A stretch of DNA of 64,000 nucleotides from Umbilicaria muhlenbergii (taxonomy: Eukaryota > Ascomycota > Lecanoromycetes > Umbilicariales > Umbilicariaceae): the NCBI GenBank assembly GCA_000611775.1, contig KK106984.1, positions 3,573,341-3,637,340 on the forward strand, written 5' to 3'. Both the position numbers and the translations under genes were made by a program. Under the pieces are notes generated by a model. It was not told the origin of the DNA. It did not search any database and was given only the letters and a program-made list of their open reading frames with translations. Positions 11,438 to 24,749 of this stretch are shown here, piece by piece (position 1 is the first letter of the stretch; the number at the start of each line of letters is the position of its first letter).

Positions 11438-14400
11438 CTACCATTCCCCACTCAACCCCAAATCTCTCGAACTCCTTCCCACCCTCACCGTAAACGTCCC
11501 CTCAGTCGGCATGACCCAATTCCCCCTCCTCGCACACCACCAACTGAAATCCCTCCTCGTCAACCCAATACTGACGACCCTACTCTCCCCAACCCCAACC
11601 TCCACCTTCTCGAACCCCCTCAACACCTTTTCCGGGAAATCGACCTTCTCCCCACTCTCACTGTCCACCACGGACTCCGGGAACGAAAGGTATAGCTGCA
11701 CGACTTCCTTGCCCGCCCTCTCGCCCGTGTTCGTGACGGTCACGTTGACGACGACGTGGATGTCGTAGAGACTTGGATTCCCGCCCTCGCCACCGCCGGC
11801 GGGAGAGGGGGGTTGCGGCGTGGAGTAGCCGGACGGGTAAGGGTAGCTACCTTGTTTGACCTCCGAGACGCTGTTGATGTACGGATGGATATAATTCTTA
11901 AGTTTACGGAAACCCGTCGGGAACAAGGCGGTAGCGGCATTGGGGACAGTGGTGGGGTAAGAGGGAGGAGGCAAGCCCTCTGAGCGTGGGTCCGGAAGGG
12001 CGGATTTGGGTTTGAGGGTTGTGAGGCGCAGGTCGGAGAGCTCGAAGGTGGTGTAGGAGAGGCCGAAGCCGAATTCGTAGCGCGGCGTGATGGCGTGTTT
12101 GTCGAAGTGGCGGTAGTCGATGTAGAGGCCCTCGGTGAAGTTCTGTTGCGGGATCGCCGCGTTCGGGTAGTAGAGGATCTGGCCTCCCGGACCGTAGTCG
12201 TCCAGCGTTTTGCCCACTGTATAAGGTAGGCGCCCGCTGGCGTCGATTTCACCGAAGAGAACGTCCACGAGCGCGTTGCCGCTTTCTTCGCCTGGCAGAT
12301 TGGCCAGAAGGACGGCTTTGACGTTGGGGAGGTCAATCCAGCGCTCAACGATTACGGGACCCACAGCGTGCACGACAACGATGGTTGGGCGGTAGCCGCC
12401 GCCGCAGGTTTTCGCGACCTTTTGCACGAGCTTGTCGCCGCCTTTTTGGGGGTAGAGGTCATTGCGATCGCCGCGGATGCCGTCAGAGGCAATATAACCT
12501 TCGCCGGCATCGGCGTTGATGAAGACGATGCAGAGGTCTTGGTTGTCGGGATCGGAGGCTGATCCTTTTGCTTGCAGTTTGTTACTTAGGGAGACGGTGA
12601 GGTTGACAGATTCAAGGTCGAATGCGGATTCTAATGCCTTCAGTGGCGTGACCAGGTATGGAAAGTCGACAGCTCCGCTGCCCCATCCCGAAGCCAGCGT
12701 GCCTTGGTTGCAGCCGCGGTCGGGACAGACATTTGGACCTTTGCCGGGCCCTGCATCCTCTCCGTAGATACCGACGCGGTATTTCGTCTGCAGATCGATA
12801 GCACCGTTAGGGATTCCCTCACCAGACCAGCCGTCGCGGCTGAGAGGTAGGAGATTGTCTTCATTCTTGACGAGTACAGTGCCCTCCGCTGCGATTTCTT
12901 GAGCCAGACGGCCATGGAGGTCCTTGCCTTCCCCTTGCACATCGACGAACTTGTTGACGACTGCTGTTGTCTTATCGTCGGTACCAGGGTGGATCAGTCC
13001 CTCCTCTTCATCAGTCCACGATGAAAAATTTGGCCCGCCATCTCCCTCTGGCGGCAGCACAGGCCACCGTGACTTGTCATCCTGACCAAGCTGATACCAT
13101 GCGGCAACGGTACGTGTGACCATGTCATCAAGTCGTTCCGGTGGTAGGGAACCATTCAACGCAGCCCTAGTAAGATGTGGACCCCAAAGGGAATCTCCGT
13201 TCATCCAACGCAGCCCATCGCCAGGCATTGTCATATCAAGGCCGGCCAATGCGCTTGCTACACCGCTCCGCTGAGCCAACCAATCCGATTGCACGAAGCC
13301 CTGGAATCCCAGTTCATCCTTGAGAATACCATTCAAGAGTTTGCTGTTTCCACATGCGTAGGAATTGTTGACCATATTGTAGCTGCACATTACACTCGCA
13401 ACGCCGGCTTTCACACTGTCCGCGAAAGGCCATAGATAGAGTTCATGAAGGGTCCTATCGTCGACGTTCGAGGACATTGCATTGGGTAGACCCCACTCAA
13501 AAGCCTGTCGAAAATGCTCTTGCTCGTTGGCGATGTAGTGCTTGGCAGTTGCTATAACCCCTTCGTCCTGGATGCCCTTGATTGTCAACGCCGCGGCAAC
13601 GCCTTGTAGTACAGGATCAGAGCCGAAGCCTTCCCAATTCCTACCACCGGCAGGCATTCTTCCTAATGGTCCCATTGAAGGTCCTAGAAGTACGTTTACG
13701 CCTTTCAGCCTCGCCTCCAGCCCATGTGCTTTTCCTCGGCGGTACATCAGATCCTTATTCCACGTTGCCCCTACAGTCAAGGCGGCAGGGAACGCAGTAG
13801 CGTGGTCGACAAAGCGCAGACCGAGAGGGCCATCTTGTAGGCATAACGACGGAAAGCCAACGCGATTGGCAGGCCCGGTCGTTCCCACGCACATGTTTGA
13901 CATCCAACCTGTACCTGTGGTAACATTGACTTTTTCCACCAAACTCATCTCTTTGACCATGGCTTCCGCCTTTTGATAACTTTCTTGCCATGATTTGACC
14001 GTGCCTCCCGGTGGTGTAGGATACCATGGTGGTGATTGCTGCACGAACACCAGTCAGCGTTGTCATTCTTGGGAGGCAGGCTGACCAACGCCATCTTTAG
14101 GGGCACTCTTGTACACCCAGAGCCCCCCGCCCCCTATCAATACGAGAGATCCACCAATCAGTATGACGGCGATGATGAGACACGTGCTGCGAGGCCATAG
14201 CCATCTTCCAACCTTCCGGAGCAGCGAAGGCTGTTGCGGATATTGAGTCTTGTTGTTCATGGAAGACACTCCAGACTCCAGCCGCTGTCGCCGCCGCTGA
14301 CCATCGTGCGTTTTGTACTCTAGCTTTTCTCTTTCCATGGGGTCTAACTCGTCAAGCTCCTGTCCCAGCTCCGAAGAGGATTCGTAAGCTTCATCTGACG

Positions 14401-14476
14401 ATGCCCGTAAGGGCGCGTCCTCTTGCGCAGACAGGAGACCTTCACGGCTGCCATCGAGCTTGGCCTGACGCGACAT
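11438..14476 (-). CDS. bglE: Membrane-anchored GH3 beta-glucosidase (bglE-like)
   Basis: Type II membrane glycoside hydrolase family 3 enzyme of 995 residues, releasing glucose from beta-glucosides outside the cell. Two exons, 14476-14090 and 14038-11438; the 51-nt intron uses a GTTGGT donor, the only one keeping frame. Residues 1-97 are hydrophilic and cytosolic-like, residues about 98-122 form one membrane segment, and the catalytic part follows. GH3 motifs: GFPSLCLQDGPLGLRF, KHYIANEQEHFR and GFQGFVQSDW with the nucleophile Asp near 381. Then the GH3 C-terminal domain and a fibronectin III-like end (FGFGLSYTTF, NTGERAGKEVVQLYL, DFSWW). Length and topology match Aspergillus bglE, hence the symbol, given by resemblance only. 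C-terminal sequence is G-rich at third positions. Confidence 0.93.
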
Positions 14477-17400
14477 CTCGTGTTGTCCATCAGTATAGGG
14501 CTGATCGAAAGGTCATACTCGGCTTGAGCTGAGCTGAGGCACATGGTCAGGGTTGCACTAGCCTCGACCCGGCATAGCGCACGGCGCTGAGACGGACCGA
14601 TCTGCAATTCAGGCTAATCCGCCCAGTGTCCACTGTGAAGCCCTGTCCGAGCTTCGGAATATCTGAACCTACTAGTGCCAAGCTGCGTTCTTCCTTGTTC
14701 ACCTCCTCCTTTGGCAACTGGCATCGGGAAAGTGGCATCTTCCAAGCCTCTGGAAAGCCTCCACGTGGCAGCATGGTAGGTTTGCATCTGTCAGTTGATA
14801 TATGCGCTGTCCGATAATGTATCTCGGCCGTGTGCGTCAATGGTTATGGTACCAGTCTGCACATCGCCACTGCGATACGGAGAACTACAGTGCTGCGGTC
14901 AAAAAGGACTTCAGCATAGCCTTCAGGTGTTGAGAAACGTTGGTTTGGATTCTCCCCCGGAAGACACCTGTCAATGCAGTCTGGCCCTGTCCTAATATGC
15001 ACCTTTTATCGTCTGCGCGTCCTCCAATCCCGGGTTCTCTACTCCTACAAAGCAAGATAATGAGATGCCTCCTAATCTACTACGTACAGCCCGATCATTA
15101 TCTGGAGCCGTAGTGAATGTTTTACAGTGATTACTTATCTCATAGAGCTAACAAGCTCATTGGTGCCACCGCCGACCAAGTGCCATGGCGATTAGGTATC
15201 CGACGTGCATTCCCATATCACGTTTGGTGACCCCGCTATAGCCAGTTGCTCTGCATTTACAATTTTGTACAGGCCACGATATCTATTTATCCGATCACTG
15301 AATCTGTAGTCTACGTCTTACAGATCACCGCTGGGGTGAGCGTTAGCGACGAAGACTAGGTACTAGTCTGGTAAAGCCCTAAACATCTGGTTAGCGATTC
15401 TCTAACACAGGCGCCTCGTGCTTGTCACTTAGGAGTGACAGATGCGGTTCCACATTGTCGGCTCTAGAGCCAGCCTTCAGGATGACTGTGGGATCAGGAT
15501 TGGCACTTTACTCGAGCGGCTACTAGGACTTGACAGCTGCTGCCGCTGCGGTGAGCCGTCTCTCCAAGCCGCACACCTACGTGTCGGATCCCTTGGTCTC
15601 TCACAGAGGTTTTCAATACCCTCCAGCGGTTCGTGGGGTGAAAGCGTGAGAACAGCGGCTTGGGCGGGTGCATTTTGATCCTCTTAACGTCTCACGGCAT
15701 GCTCTCATCCGAACGAGTCACTCGTATTCAGCACCTTCGATCCGCAATGCGCAATCCGTACATTGACGTTGGTTAGTGGATCTCCGAGCATAGCAGCGAT
15801 CCAGCTTCGAGCCTGGCAATCCAGCTCGGTTGGAGCGGGGCTCTGGCAGTTGCCGATGCCTTCTTCAGTTTGCCGCAGTGTGAGGTGTCCCAACTTTATG
15901 GTTGCTTCCTCCTGTTCGTGTGATCCTTCAGGGCGTACTCGTCCCTATCGTATGTTAACATTGACTGGTGGATCTACGCGCCTCGTAGCGACTCGGTCTC
16001 GGATTCCTCGCTTCCGCGCCTTCTTTCTTCCTTGTGCCAAAGGCCTGACGGTTGGGCGAGACCATCACATGCATAAATCGTGCATATATCACAAACCCAG
16101 GGTTCCGCACCTCCCGCAATCCCCGGCATCACCAAAGGGCGGGACATCCATAGGTTAAGGATGGCGGAGTAATGGATCTCGATTCGTTCGTATATGCAGT
16201 CTGCGCCGACCTAGATGGAAGGGGGAATGGGTGTGAAGATAAGCGGTCGGTGAATTTCGCGGCCCATGATGATCGTCGTGTGGCCCCAGGATTCAACGTT
16301 CCTAGCGGACTTCAGGCGAAGGAACACCAAGGATCTCAACGGTTTTCACGTGTCTCTCCAATGACCCTCTTTACTCCGCCCGCAATAACTCCTAGCCGAC
16401 TACTCTTGAAGGATCGGTAAAGCTCCAAGCCGCTGAATATCTTGTTGGGATCATCCATGGGAGTACCGAAGTAGGGAGGAGAGGAGCGGTGGAGTGGGGC
16501 GCAGATTAATTATAGGATTGCACGTCGATGTAATGCTCGGGACGACAGCCGGCAGGCAACTGCCACGCCGACTGCTGCCAACTTCAGGCCCTATCCAACT
16601 GTATGCTCCAACAGCAGCACAGAAGCTTGCGAAATGTCCAGGACTCTAGATTGGCTTTGATGGGCAGCGACTGGCTTGCAAGCTTCGCATTTCTGCCATG
16701 CGACCGTGGAACGATGGCAGCAGCTGCACGCTCATCATCTTGTGCAACTCTGTCCCTGCTTTCCCTGCTTCAACCTCCTTGCCTACTATTCGCGGGTAGT
16801 TGTTAATGTTGGAAGTTTCATTGGCAAGCGTGCAATCGGCAATCCTGCCGAAGTTATGGTTCTCTAGTCAGCATCTTCTTTGGATGCAGCGGCAAGTGCA
16901 CGGTTCCTCAAATGCTGTGCCAACCAAATCCAAGAGGTTCTCTTCTTTTCTTATAATTCCGGCCTCTGTGATAAGCCGGCCTTGCGGTTGACTCTATCAG
17001 CAGCAAAGGCGCATCGGCCGCAGGTAGATCACGAAAAGCTCTAGAATGCAACTCTCCCCGCTGTCTGATACGCACCATCCCACACCAGACGAGTGGGGCT
17101 ACGGATAGGGTCCACTTGAATGGTGCTGAGTGAATTGTGTAAAAGAAGTTCAGGTTAGGGTTAGGCTACGGTCGGGCTGGGCTTGCCGGGTTCCAGACCT
17201 TTACTACTACTCCGTTACGAAGCAGATCCAATCTACGCAATCTAGGATTGACTGGCACTGCCCGGCAGTCGGCGGCACCTTCCGATGGCACCATTTGGTG
17301 GCAGGCTATTGATTTGTTGGGGGATGCTGTGGCACATGAGCGAGTACCGCTAGTAAGTGGCAAAAGGGTGGTAAGGCCAATATCAAACAGTCAGGCATGA

Positions 17401-18717
17401 TGTAAGGGAAGAGGGATCTCCACAGCTTGATAGGGATCATGGAAGGAAAGATACCACACGGCCCTGGGACTGTTATCGGGCTGAGCAGCCTCTGCCACAA
17501 TGTGGGTGAGGAATGGGTATAGATTGGAATTCAAGCAATGGGCTGAACAGAGGCGCAAGCACGATACACCAGATAAACATCTTGCAGAAAGCGCCACAGC
17601 TGGTCCAGTACCAATCTACGTCTTGGTCCGCCGAGGTGCCGGGTGCATGATCACACAGATGAGCTTGTCTGTAGACTGTACGGAGTCTACGGACTACGGC
17701 GGGCCTGCGGGCCTCGGAGTAGAGTCCTGCTACTTGTGGTGTGGACGAGTGTCTGTCTAAGTCAGTGTCGAATATTGGATATTGCCTAATCGGTGATGGT
17801 GATGAGTTGATTCCACTCATCTGACTAAGTCTGTAGTAAGAGCGGCCAAACGACGCCGCTTTTACATCCAGGAAACTTGCAATTCGCCGTGTCCACGGCC
17901 ACAGTGGCCCCTGTCAGCTTTGCCATGTGTGTGCCACAGCGGGTCCCCCTGCACCTCATCTCTAAATTAGGGGTGTGGAGGCTTTCCGCCAAGGAGGAAG
18001 CGTGTCAGCAAGCGAATCGTCCAAGGCAACAGAGTTCCCGTGGCATCCAGGGCGCTTCCGACGTCGCGCCGCCGAGACTTTTCTAGACTCCACACGACCT
18101 TACCCGCCGAAGCAGCCTAGCCTTTCATCTCAATCTTCCATCACAGCGAGCAACGATGACCCTGACTAGCAGCCAGCTCGTGCCTTGGACCCATAATCTA
18201 AATCCATATCAAGAAAACATCCTAGTCCGATGTCTAAGCTGCTCTCCTGATTCCTCAAGGCGTCGACCGGTGGGCCAAGACAGTCCACTTTTGGCCACGC
18301 TACAACGTCTGGCTGTTGGCCCGGGAGGGATCATGGCCCTATTGCCGAGACCTGTGCTTGACGGCTATCCCCAATGAGCCAGCACGTAGAAAAGAGGTCC
18401 CGAAGGTTTATCAGGCCTTTATCGTTCTGTCAAGGCCTGCAGCCGATATATCTGAATCTGGCAACACGCACAAGCAATCCAGCTCGTATGTGGACCTGCC
18501 TGAGCTCGCCTCCCGTCCTTTCATAACCCTCCGTGCCCCATTGTCGTGTTTGTCATATCCATTCTCGGTTGAGTACTTCTTCACTCAGTTTGTACGAGCA
18601 GCACCTCGTATCATCAACACATCTACGTCCACAGTCTCTTGCGTCGTGCTACTAGAACACTAAGAATATTATCCTTCTTTCCACCTTACTTGGGCTTCTA
18701 GTCCACCCATCACCGCC
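14477..18717. other. 4.2-kb intergenic stretch
   Basis: Contains the promoter of the GH3 gene at its left end and of the GH16 gene at its right end. The longest open frames (about 65-130 codons) show no domain motifs and no splice partners. A short TTAGGG-like double repeat occurs near 17152. Mixed base composition; no transposon ends recognised. Confidence 0.5.
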
Positions 18718-20181
18718 ATGGACTATTCTCATCCCCATACTACCGCCACGTCGGCCTCTGCTACCCCAATAAGACCTGGCACTCCCGAATCACACTCACC
18801 GTACCACTCAACCCCGTATCACGATAACATCACCCCGCTCCCACGCGCAAACCCTTTCGACACGCCGTTCGTGTCAAGGCCCGGCTCCATCAACGCTTCT
18901 TCGTCAATTGCTCTCCATCAACAGGGCCTTAGTCAGAGATACTTTCACTCCCGACGAGTACGGAAGGGAGAAGTCGAGCGTCCATGGTTGGAGAAGAAAG
19001 ATCCTCGGGAGAAGTGGGTGACCATTATCCCGTTGATGGGCCTGGCGCTTGGATTTGCTCTTGCGGGTTTCTTAGTTTATGATGGACTTAAGACTGTGGT
19101 CAATCATGTCTACTGCCCCGTGCTAGACGAGGACTTCTCTGGAGGCTTCAATACTAAAATATGGACCAAGGAGGCAGAAGTTGGTGGCTTTGGGTACGTT
19201 AGCTATAACCCTTGACTCCATGCGCCCACCTTGCTGATGACTAAATATAGCAATGGGCAATTTGAACAAACGACCGTCACCGATGAAAATATTTTCATCC
19301 AGGATGGAAAGCTCATCATCAAGCCTACTTTGCAAGATCCTCACCTTATTGAGACCAACAATATTATCGACTTGACGAAACAAGGCATTTGCTCGTCCAC
19401 CCTATGGTCGGACTGCATCACTGTCACCAACACTACGAATGGATCCATCGTCAACCCCGTCAAATCAGGCCGTTTGAACACCAAAAAGGGTGCAACTATC
19501 AAGTACGGCCGTGTAGAAGTCACTGCTCAAATACCACAAGGTGATTGGTTATGGCCCGCCATATGGATGTTGCCCGTGAAGAACACCTATGGTCCATGGC
19601 CTCAGTCAGGAGAGATCGATATTATGGAATCACGTGGAAACAATTGGACCTATGCGCAGGGTGGAAACAACATCATGTCTAGCGCTCTACATTGGGGTCC
19701 AAACCCCGCCAACGATGCTTGGTGGAGGACCAATGTCAAGCGAAACGCGCTCCACACCACCTTCTCTGCAAAGGCACACACTTTCGGCATGGAATGGAGC
19801 GAGAAGTACCTCTTCACCTATATCGACACACGTCTTCTTCAGGTGGTATACACCAACTTCAACCAGCCGCTGTGGAAGCGTGGTGACTTCCCTCTCTCGG
19901 ACAGCAACGGCACCCGTCTTGTCGACCCATGGAGCCAAACGGGTAACGATGCTACACCTTTCGACCAAGAGTTCTATCTTATTCTCAATGTCGGCGTTGG
20001 TGGTACTAACGGCTGGTTCCAAGACGGTGCTTCCGGTAAGCCATGGGTCGACCAGTCGCCGACGGCGAAGAAGGATTTCTGGGATGCTCGGAATCAATGG
20101 CAACCAACGTGGGAGAAGAACGGGCAGATGACCGTTACTTCAGTGAAGATGTGGCAACAACAAGGTTACAACGGTTGCTAA
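18718..20181 (+). CDS. Membrane-anchored GH16 beta-glucanase-type enzyme
   Basis: Glycoside hydrolase family 16 protein of 468 residues with type II topology. Exons 18718-19193 and 19251-20181. Residues 1-100 are Ser/Thr/Pro-rich and basic near the end (cytosolic), residues about 101-121 are the membrane anchor, and the rest is luminal or extracellular. The catalytic signature SGEIDIMESRG fits ExDxxE with Glu280, Asp282 and Glu285. Other GH16 marks: KYGRVEVTAQIPQGDWLWPA, HTFGMEWSEKYLFTYID and YLILNVGVGG. Likely substrate is beta-1,3-glucan of the wall or of food; hydrolase versus transglycosylase cannot be decided. The ATG sits in ACCGCCATGG, a good context, and is the first in frame. Confidence 0.93.
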
Positions 20182-20459
20182 GTGGCTGCGCTTTCTTGGT
20201 GTTGGGTCATGAACATAGAAGGTTGCACATCTTTTGGTATGACCAAGTCGACGGAGACTGTGTCGTCATGGGCGGAGTTCTTCGGAGGTTTCTTACAGCA
20301 TTACGATTGCTACTAGGGTATTGTAATTGAAGGGTGGCGCACAAGGAAGTTGTACACATAGACACCAGCTGTTATATATATATCATGATTATACCGAAGC
20401 GTCTTAATAAATCATCCGTAGATCCGAATACAAAGAGCTGGTGGTGATAATCAAAAGAC

Positions 20460-20479
20460 TCTAACTATATATAGTTAGA
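20460..20479. repeat. Perfect 20-bp AT-rich palindrome
   Basis: The sequence from 20460 to 20479 equals its own reverse complement, centred on TATATA. It lies about 280 bp after the GH16 stop codon, with a TA-repeat about 80 bp before it. Could mark a 3' end region or form a cruciform; function unknown. Confidence 0.6.
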
Positions 20480-23400
20480 TGTGGTGCTCAACCGTGAGCA
20501 GCTACCCTCATGTTCGTCACGACATGTATCATAGATGGTCTCCAATATCTTTTTATGATCCCCACCTCCAGCGGCGTTGTACTATCTACTGAAAGGATTT
20601 CGAAACTGGAGAAGACACTCTTACGCGATAGAAATGAAGCCTCAAGGGGTCAGCAGACTTCCCGAGCCATCAGTCATATTCATCGAAAATCCGAACCAAT
20701 AAAACACTATGAAAGTTATGTTGAAGAGTAGGAACGACGTTTGATAATGAGGATTAAACTCCAAAAAACTTCTATTGAACTTGAAAGAGATGTATGAAAA
20801 GGGATTAAGTGATGAACATTCTACTGTAGGATATATCAACCTAATAAATTTTCACAAGGTGAAGAGAAGTCGGGCTGAAGCTGTCTACGATAAATGACGT
20901 TGTCCCAACACAATTCCTTTGCAAGGTCTCGATCAACTTGACTGTTTGTTTACAGGACTCATTCTGAAATTGGCCCTTTGACCTCTTCTGTATTCGCGAA
21001 TGTTCCAATGACATCCTCCAATTCTTAATGGGGTACTGCCTTACAAAGCCCAGGTTGCGTGCTGTCACAAAAGGTAGACACTCCGCGTGCTGAGAGATCT
21101 GCGGCGCAAGTTTGTTGCCAATAGTAGGCATCAAAGCACTTTCGGTATGATATCACACTTGATCCCTGATGAACCACATCCATTTACGATGATGCGTACT
21201 TGTCTTGCCGATCACCATTCCAAGCAGGCCCGTGGGTTCATCCAGCAGACACCCGGTGAAATACATCTACTAAAGTACAAACAAAGCACCGCAAGCGTGA
21301 TCTAACTTCGTCACCCTCATCCCCCCAAGCCCGGCGCTTTCGCTCTGTGCTCGGCGCTCGAGTCTCCCACCCTCACGACTGGGCGGCATCCAGGCGCGCG
21401 GTCTTCAGCGCTTCCAATTTCCAGCCGAAGCCTGAGGCGGCCTGAATGGCGACTCCACTGATTAAGTATCCTAATCACAGCGACGCTCATTTCCACAATC
21501 ACTAAGCCGCTGTACGGCTCTGCGTGCAAGCAGCCGAGATTTGTTTCCAAGGCTTTTCATGATGGTCAGTTTCCACTAAGCATGGTGATTCTGGGGTCTT
21601 CCATGACTTGGTTCTCACTACCATGTCGCCTCTGCCTTGTTTCGACCATGTTTCCATGACGCGGACCTGGTCGACTCAGAACACATGGCAATTTCCTTGT
21701 GGCGGCATATGCGATGCAATTTTAATTTTGCTTGTTGGGAACCGTGACGTTGGAAAGTCTCCGATGCTTCCTTGTTGTTGAGACTAGATTGGAAGTCGGG
21801 CTTGTTCCTACGATTTCTACGGAGTATAGCAATAATTGTCATTATTCCCAAAAGCCCTTCGATACGCGACTATGGGTCTACAATCTACCCTTCGAAGATA
21901 CTAGAGACATGCAGATAGTCTCAGATCTGACAGACTAATTGACACTTTCACACGTTGGGGTCCGCTGCGGAGGTCCAGGAAAGACTGTTACGCTTTTTCC
22001 CATCTGGAGCTCTCGTGGACTTCTCGTGGAGCCCTCGTGGTTAGGAGTTCTGGTTCTGGGTCCTTTATTCTGCGTAATCTTTATCCATAACGGGAGCATA
22101 TGGGCCCATGGGTCTGGCTCTAAGGCTATTGGAAACCTTGCGTCATGCGAGAAAATGGTTTTGCGCAACGTGGCTTTCGAAATTAGCACTGACCCGACAA
22201 TCTTTATCCTTTGTCAGAGCGACACATCTGTGGGCCTTTCGTGCCTTTCTAACATTAATCTTCCTTCAATAACAATAAGCCTTTGTGTCGTAACTTCAAA
22301 AAAATGCCAGGCCCAGGTCATTGGGATCGGGGGTACCTTGAAGCGAAAAGCACAAAAAGCGAGCAACGTGACTTCCACCCGCCGCTTTTCCACACGATCC
22401 AAGGGGCCCACTGGGTCCCGGTCACATGAAGATTGGGCCAAGCAGGGAAATGGCTTCAGACTATCCAGGCTATCCTGGGTGCAAAAGGCTAAGTCAAGAT
22501 CAACACCAGGATTGGACACTCACAAGAAGATCCTCGGTGCAGGGTCTTCGAGCCGCAAAACAGGTTAACCGTTCTCCTCGATCGAGTAATGTCTCATGCT
22601 TTCATGTTGGCACAATTTCAGTACGATAACGGCCCGAAGGTGACAGAAGAGCCGCCGTCTGATCCACCTATGCGAGTGGCGACGGCACCAAGAATTCAAG
22701 GCCGCGATGTGATCAGTGACCATACATCATGTTTGCATCACATACATGGAACTGCACGGGGGTTTGAACCCAGGAATAGTAGGATCGTCGAGAGGGCGGA
22801 GCTTCACTTGCAGTTCTACGAGGGTCACCCACGGCGTGAGCTGTACAGCAGACGAACCATTTGCGGAGATTGACCCGAGTCTCCATACCATTTGTAACAA
22901 CCTGCATCTAGGGTGTCAACACCGCCCACTCGACATCACGTATTCGTACTTGTGTCGCATCATCGACGCAAGGCGCCGTCGCAACCAAGCTCGTGGTATT
23001 CCAAAACTCCCAATACTAACAGAATGTACGCCACCTCCCCAGACAGATGTTCGAGTCGCCTGACGCTCGTGTCACCGCGAATCAACGGAGATGGACGAAT
23101 AGATCTGCCAAGAATGGTGTGTGTCGGTGAAGTATCTATTTGGAAGCGCAGGTAGAGGAAGCACGGAAATATCGTGTTGGCTGTCAAAGTTGCATTCATT
23201 ATGCGCTCGTGTGTGTGGTGGGCTGTAACTTTCAGCCTGGCAGAAACTGCACATCTGCAATTGCACCCAAGCCGGCAGATGGGCCTCAAGTAAGAGCACG
23301 AACGGTCTCTTCCATTCTCGCCATTCTCGTGAAGGAATCAATGGATACGAGAATCGGCCGCCTCGGTGCGGTCGGCCGTCCAGGGTTCGCATTGTAGCTG

Positions 23401-24686
23401 AGACAAGAAGCGTACAGCCCGAACAGAAGGTACAATCCCTACCTCCAGGCTATGCACTTTCTAGCAATCCAGCATAGAACGAAAGGACAGCTTCCTAAAC
23501 CCATGGTGCATACTGCATGGGGTGAGAAAAGGAAGACTCGCATGTCGCATGCCAAGTTCTGAGGCGTGTCAGGATAGATACAGGAGCCAGTAGGAGTCCG
23601 ATTGAGGCAGCCTGTACTACCATGCCATCCTGATCGCTTCGAGAAGAACAGGCTTGCAGGCGAACGGAGTACCGTATTCCGCAGCCCCTGCTCCCCGCCG
23701 ATGCCACGAGCTGCAGGGAGCCTTCCCGCACCTGCCACTAAATCCTCGCGGTTGTGGAGATGACTGACTTCATTCGTGCTAACCGAGGATAACCTAGATC
23801 CAGCTCCCCAATTTGGGATGACGCCTACACCGTCGACGCCGTCGTTACCATTTCGTTGTCGTTCGTTTCACGACACGCAGAGTTTTGCTCAAACGTCAGT
23901 CGGACCGTCCGTGATCGTTGCGCCGAGGAAGCCGGACATGAGCTCAACCGATCATACAGAGGAAATTACTGAACAGGGTCTGGCAATAAGCTCACGCGTC
24001 TAGCCACAACGGACGGCCTTTGACTGCATCACCGCGCTGACGTATCCGAGTTGGGCAGGACCCCAGCAACAATGGGCACTGATTCGCCCTCGGCGTAGGC
24101 ACCTGCTCTCTTGTGCTTGTGCCTCCGCTTTCCAAGGCCAGTTATAGCGCTGCGCTTCTAACCAGAAGGCGAAGGTGACACATCTGACGAACCCGGGTGG
24201 CAGTGGCTCCAATCGACTGGCCGAGGCGAAAAGAAACGTTATCGTCTGATCGTGTATGCCGATACTGACAATAATGGTTCAGTGAAGCTGAATACGAATT
24301 GTAGAATGGATTGTTTGATTTTGCGTTTGCCACGGGACGAAATTAGAAATTACACTCCAATAGAAGTCAGGACAGTTAGAGCCAAAGACAAAATTTAGCA
24401 TGATGGCCAACAAAGTGGCCGCTAGGCATTGTACTTGGCTATCCACCGGGCTAGCCATAAGGGCCAGCCATAAGGTACGGTACGAGCGGAGTGGAGCACT
24501 TACGATGATCCACGGTCCCGTATTTGGGAGCTCTAGTGCCGTACCCGGGTACCTTAGTTTGATAGGCTCAGGCCAAGGCCCTAAGAAAGACGTTAATTTA
24601 TCGAAACGCTTGGGCTCACGGCATCATGGCACCTTGGGAAAAAGCGTGGCAACTCATGCTTTTCATGCTTCCTGCCTCTGTCTCCT

Positions 24687-24749
24687 GCTCCATGCTCCAT
24701 GCTCCATGCTTCATGCTTCATGCTTCATGCTTCATGCTTCATGCTTCAT
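24687..24749. repeat. 7-bp tandem repeat, nine units
   Basis: Nine consecutive 7-mers: three GCTCCAT followed by six GCTTCAT. Units within each block are identical, which suggests recent expansion by slippage. Related CATGCTT words also occur just upstream near 24654-24670. Confidence 0.9.

Noticed and set aside
11740-12348. Minus-strand 200-codon Ser/Pro/Arg/Thr-rich frame inside the GH3 gene
   Set aside because: Shadow frame of the GH3 coding sequence.
21939-22568. 209-codon plus-strand frame in the large gap
   Set aside because: No motif, no bias, no splice partner; length is possible by chance in 5.8 kb over six frames.
22755-22775. GGGTTTGAACCC, resembling a tRNA T-arm
   Set aside because: The flanking 5-bp stems do not pair and no A-box or acceptor stem lies at the right distance.
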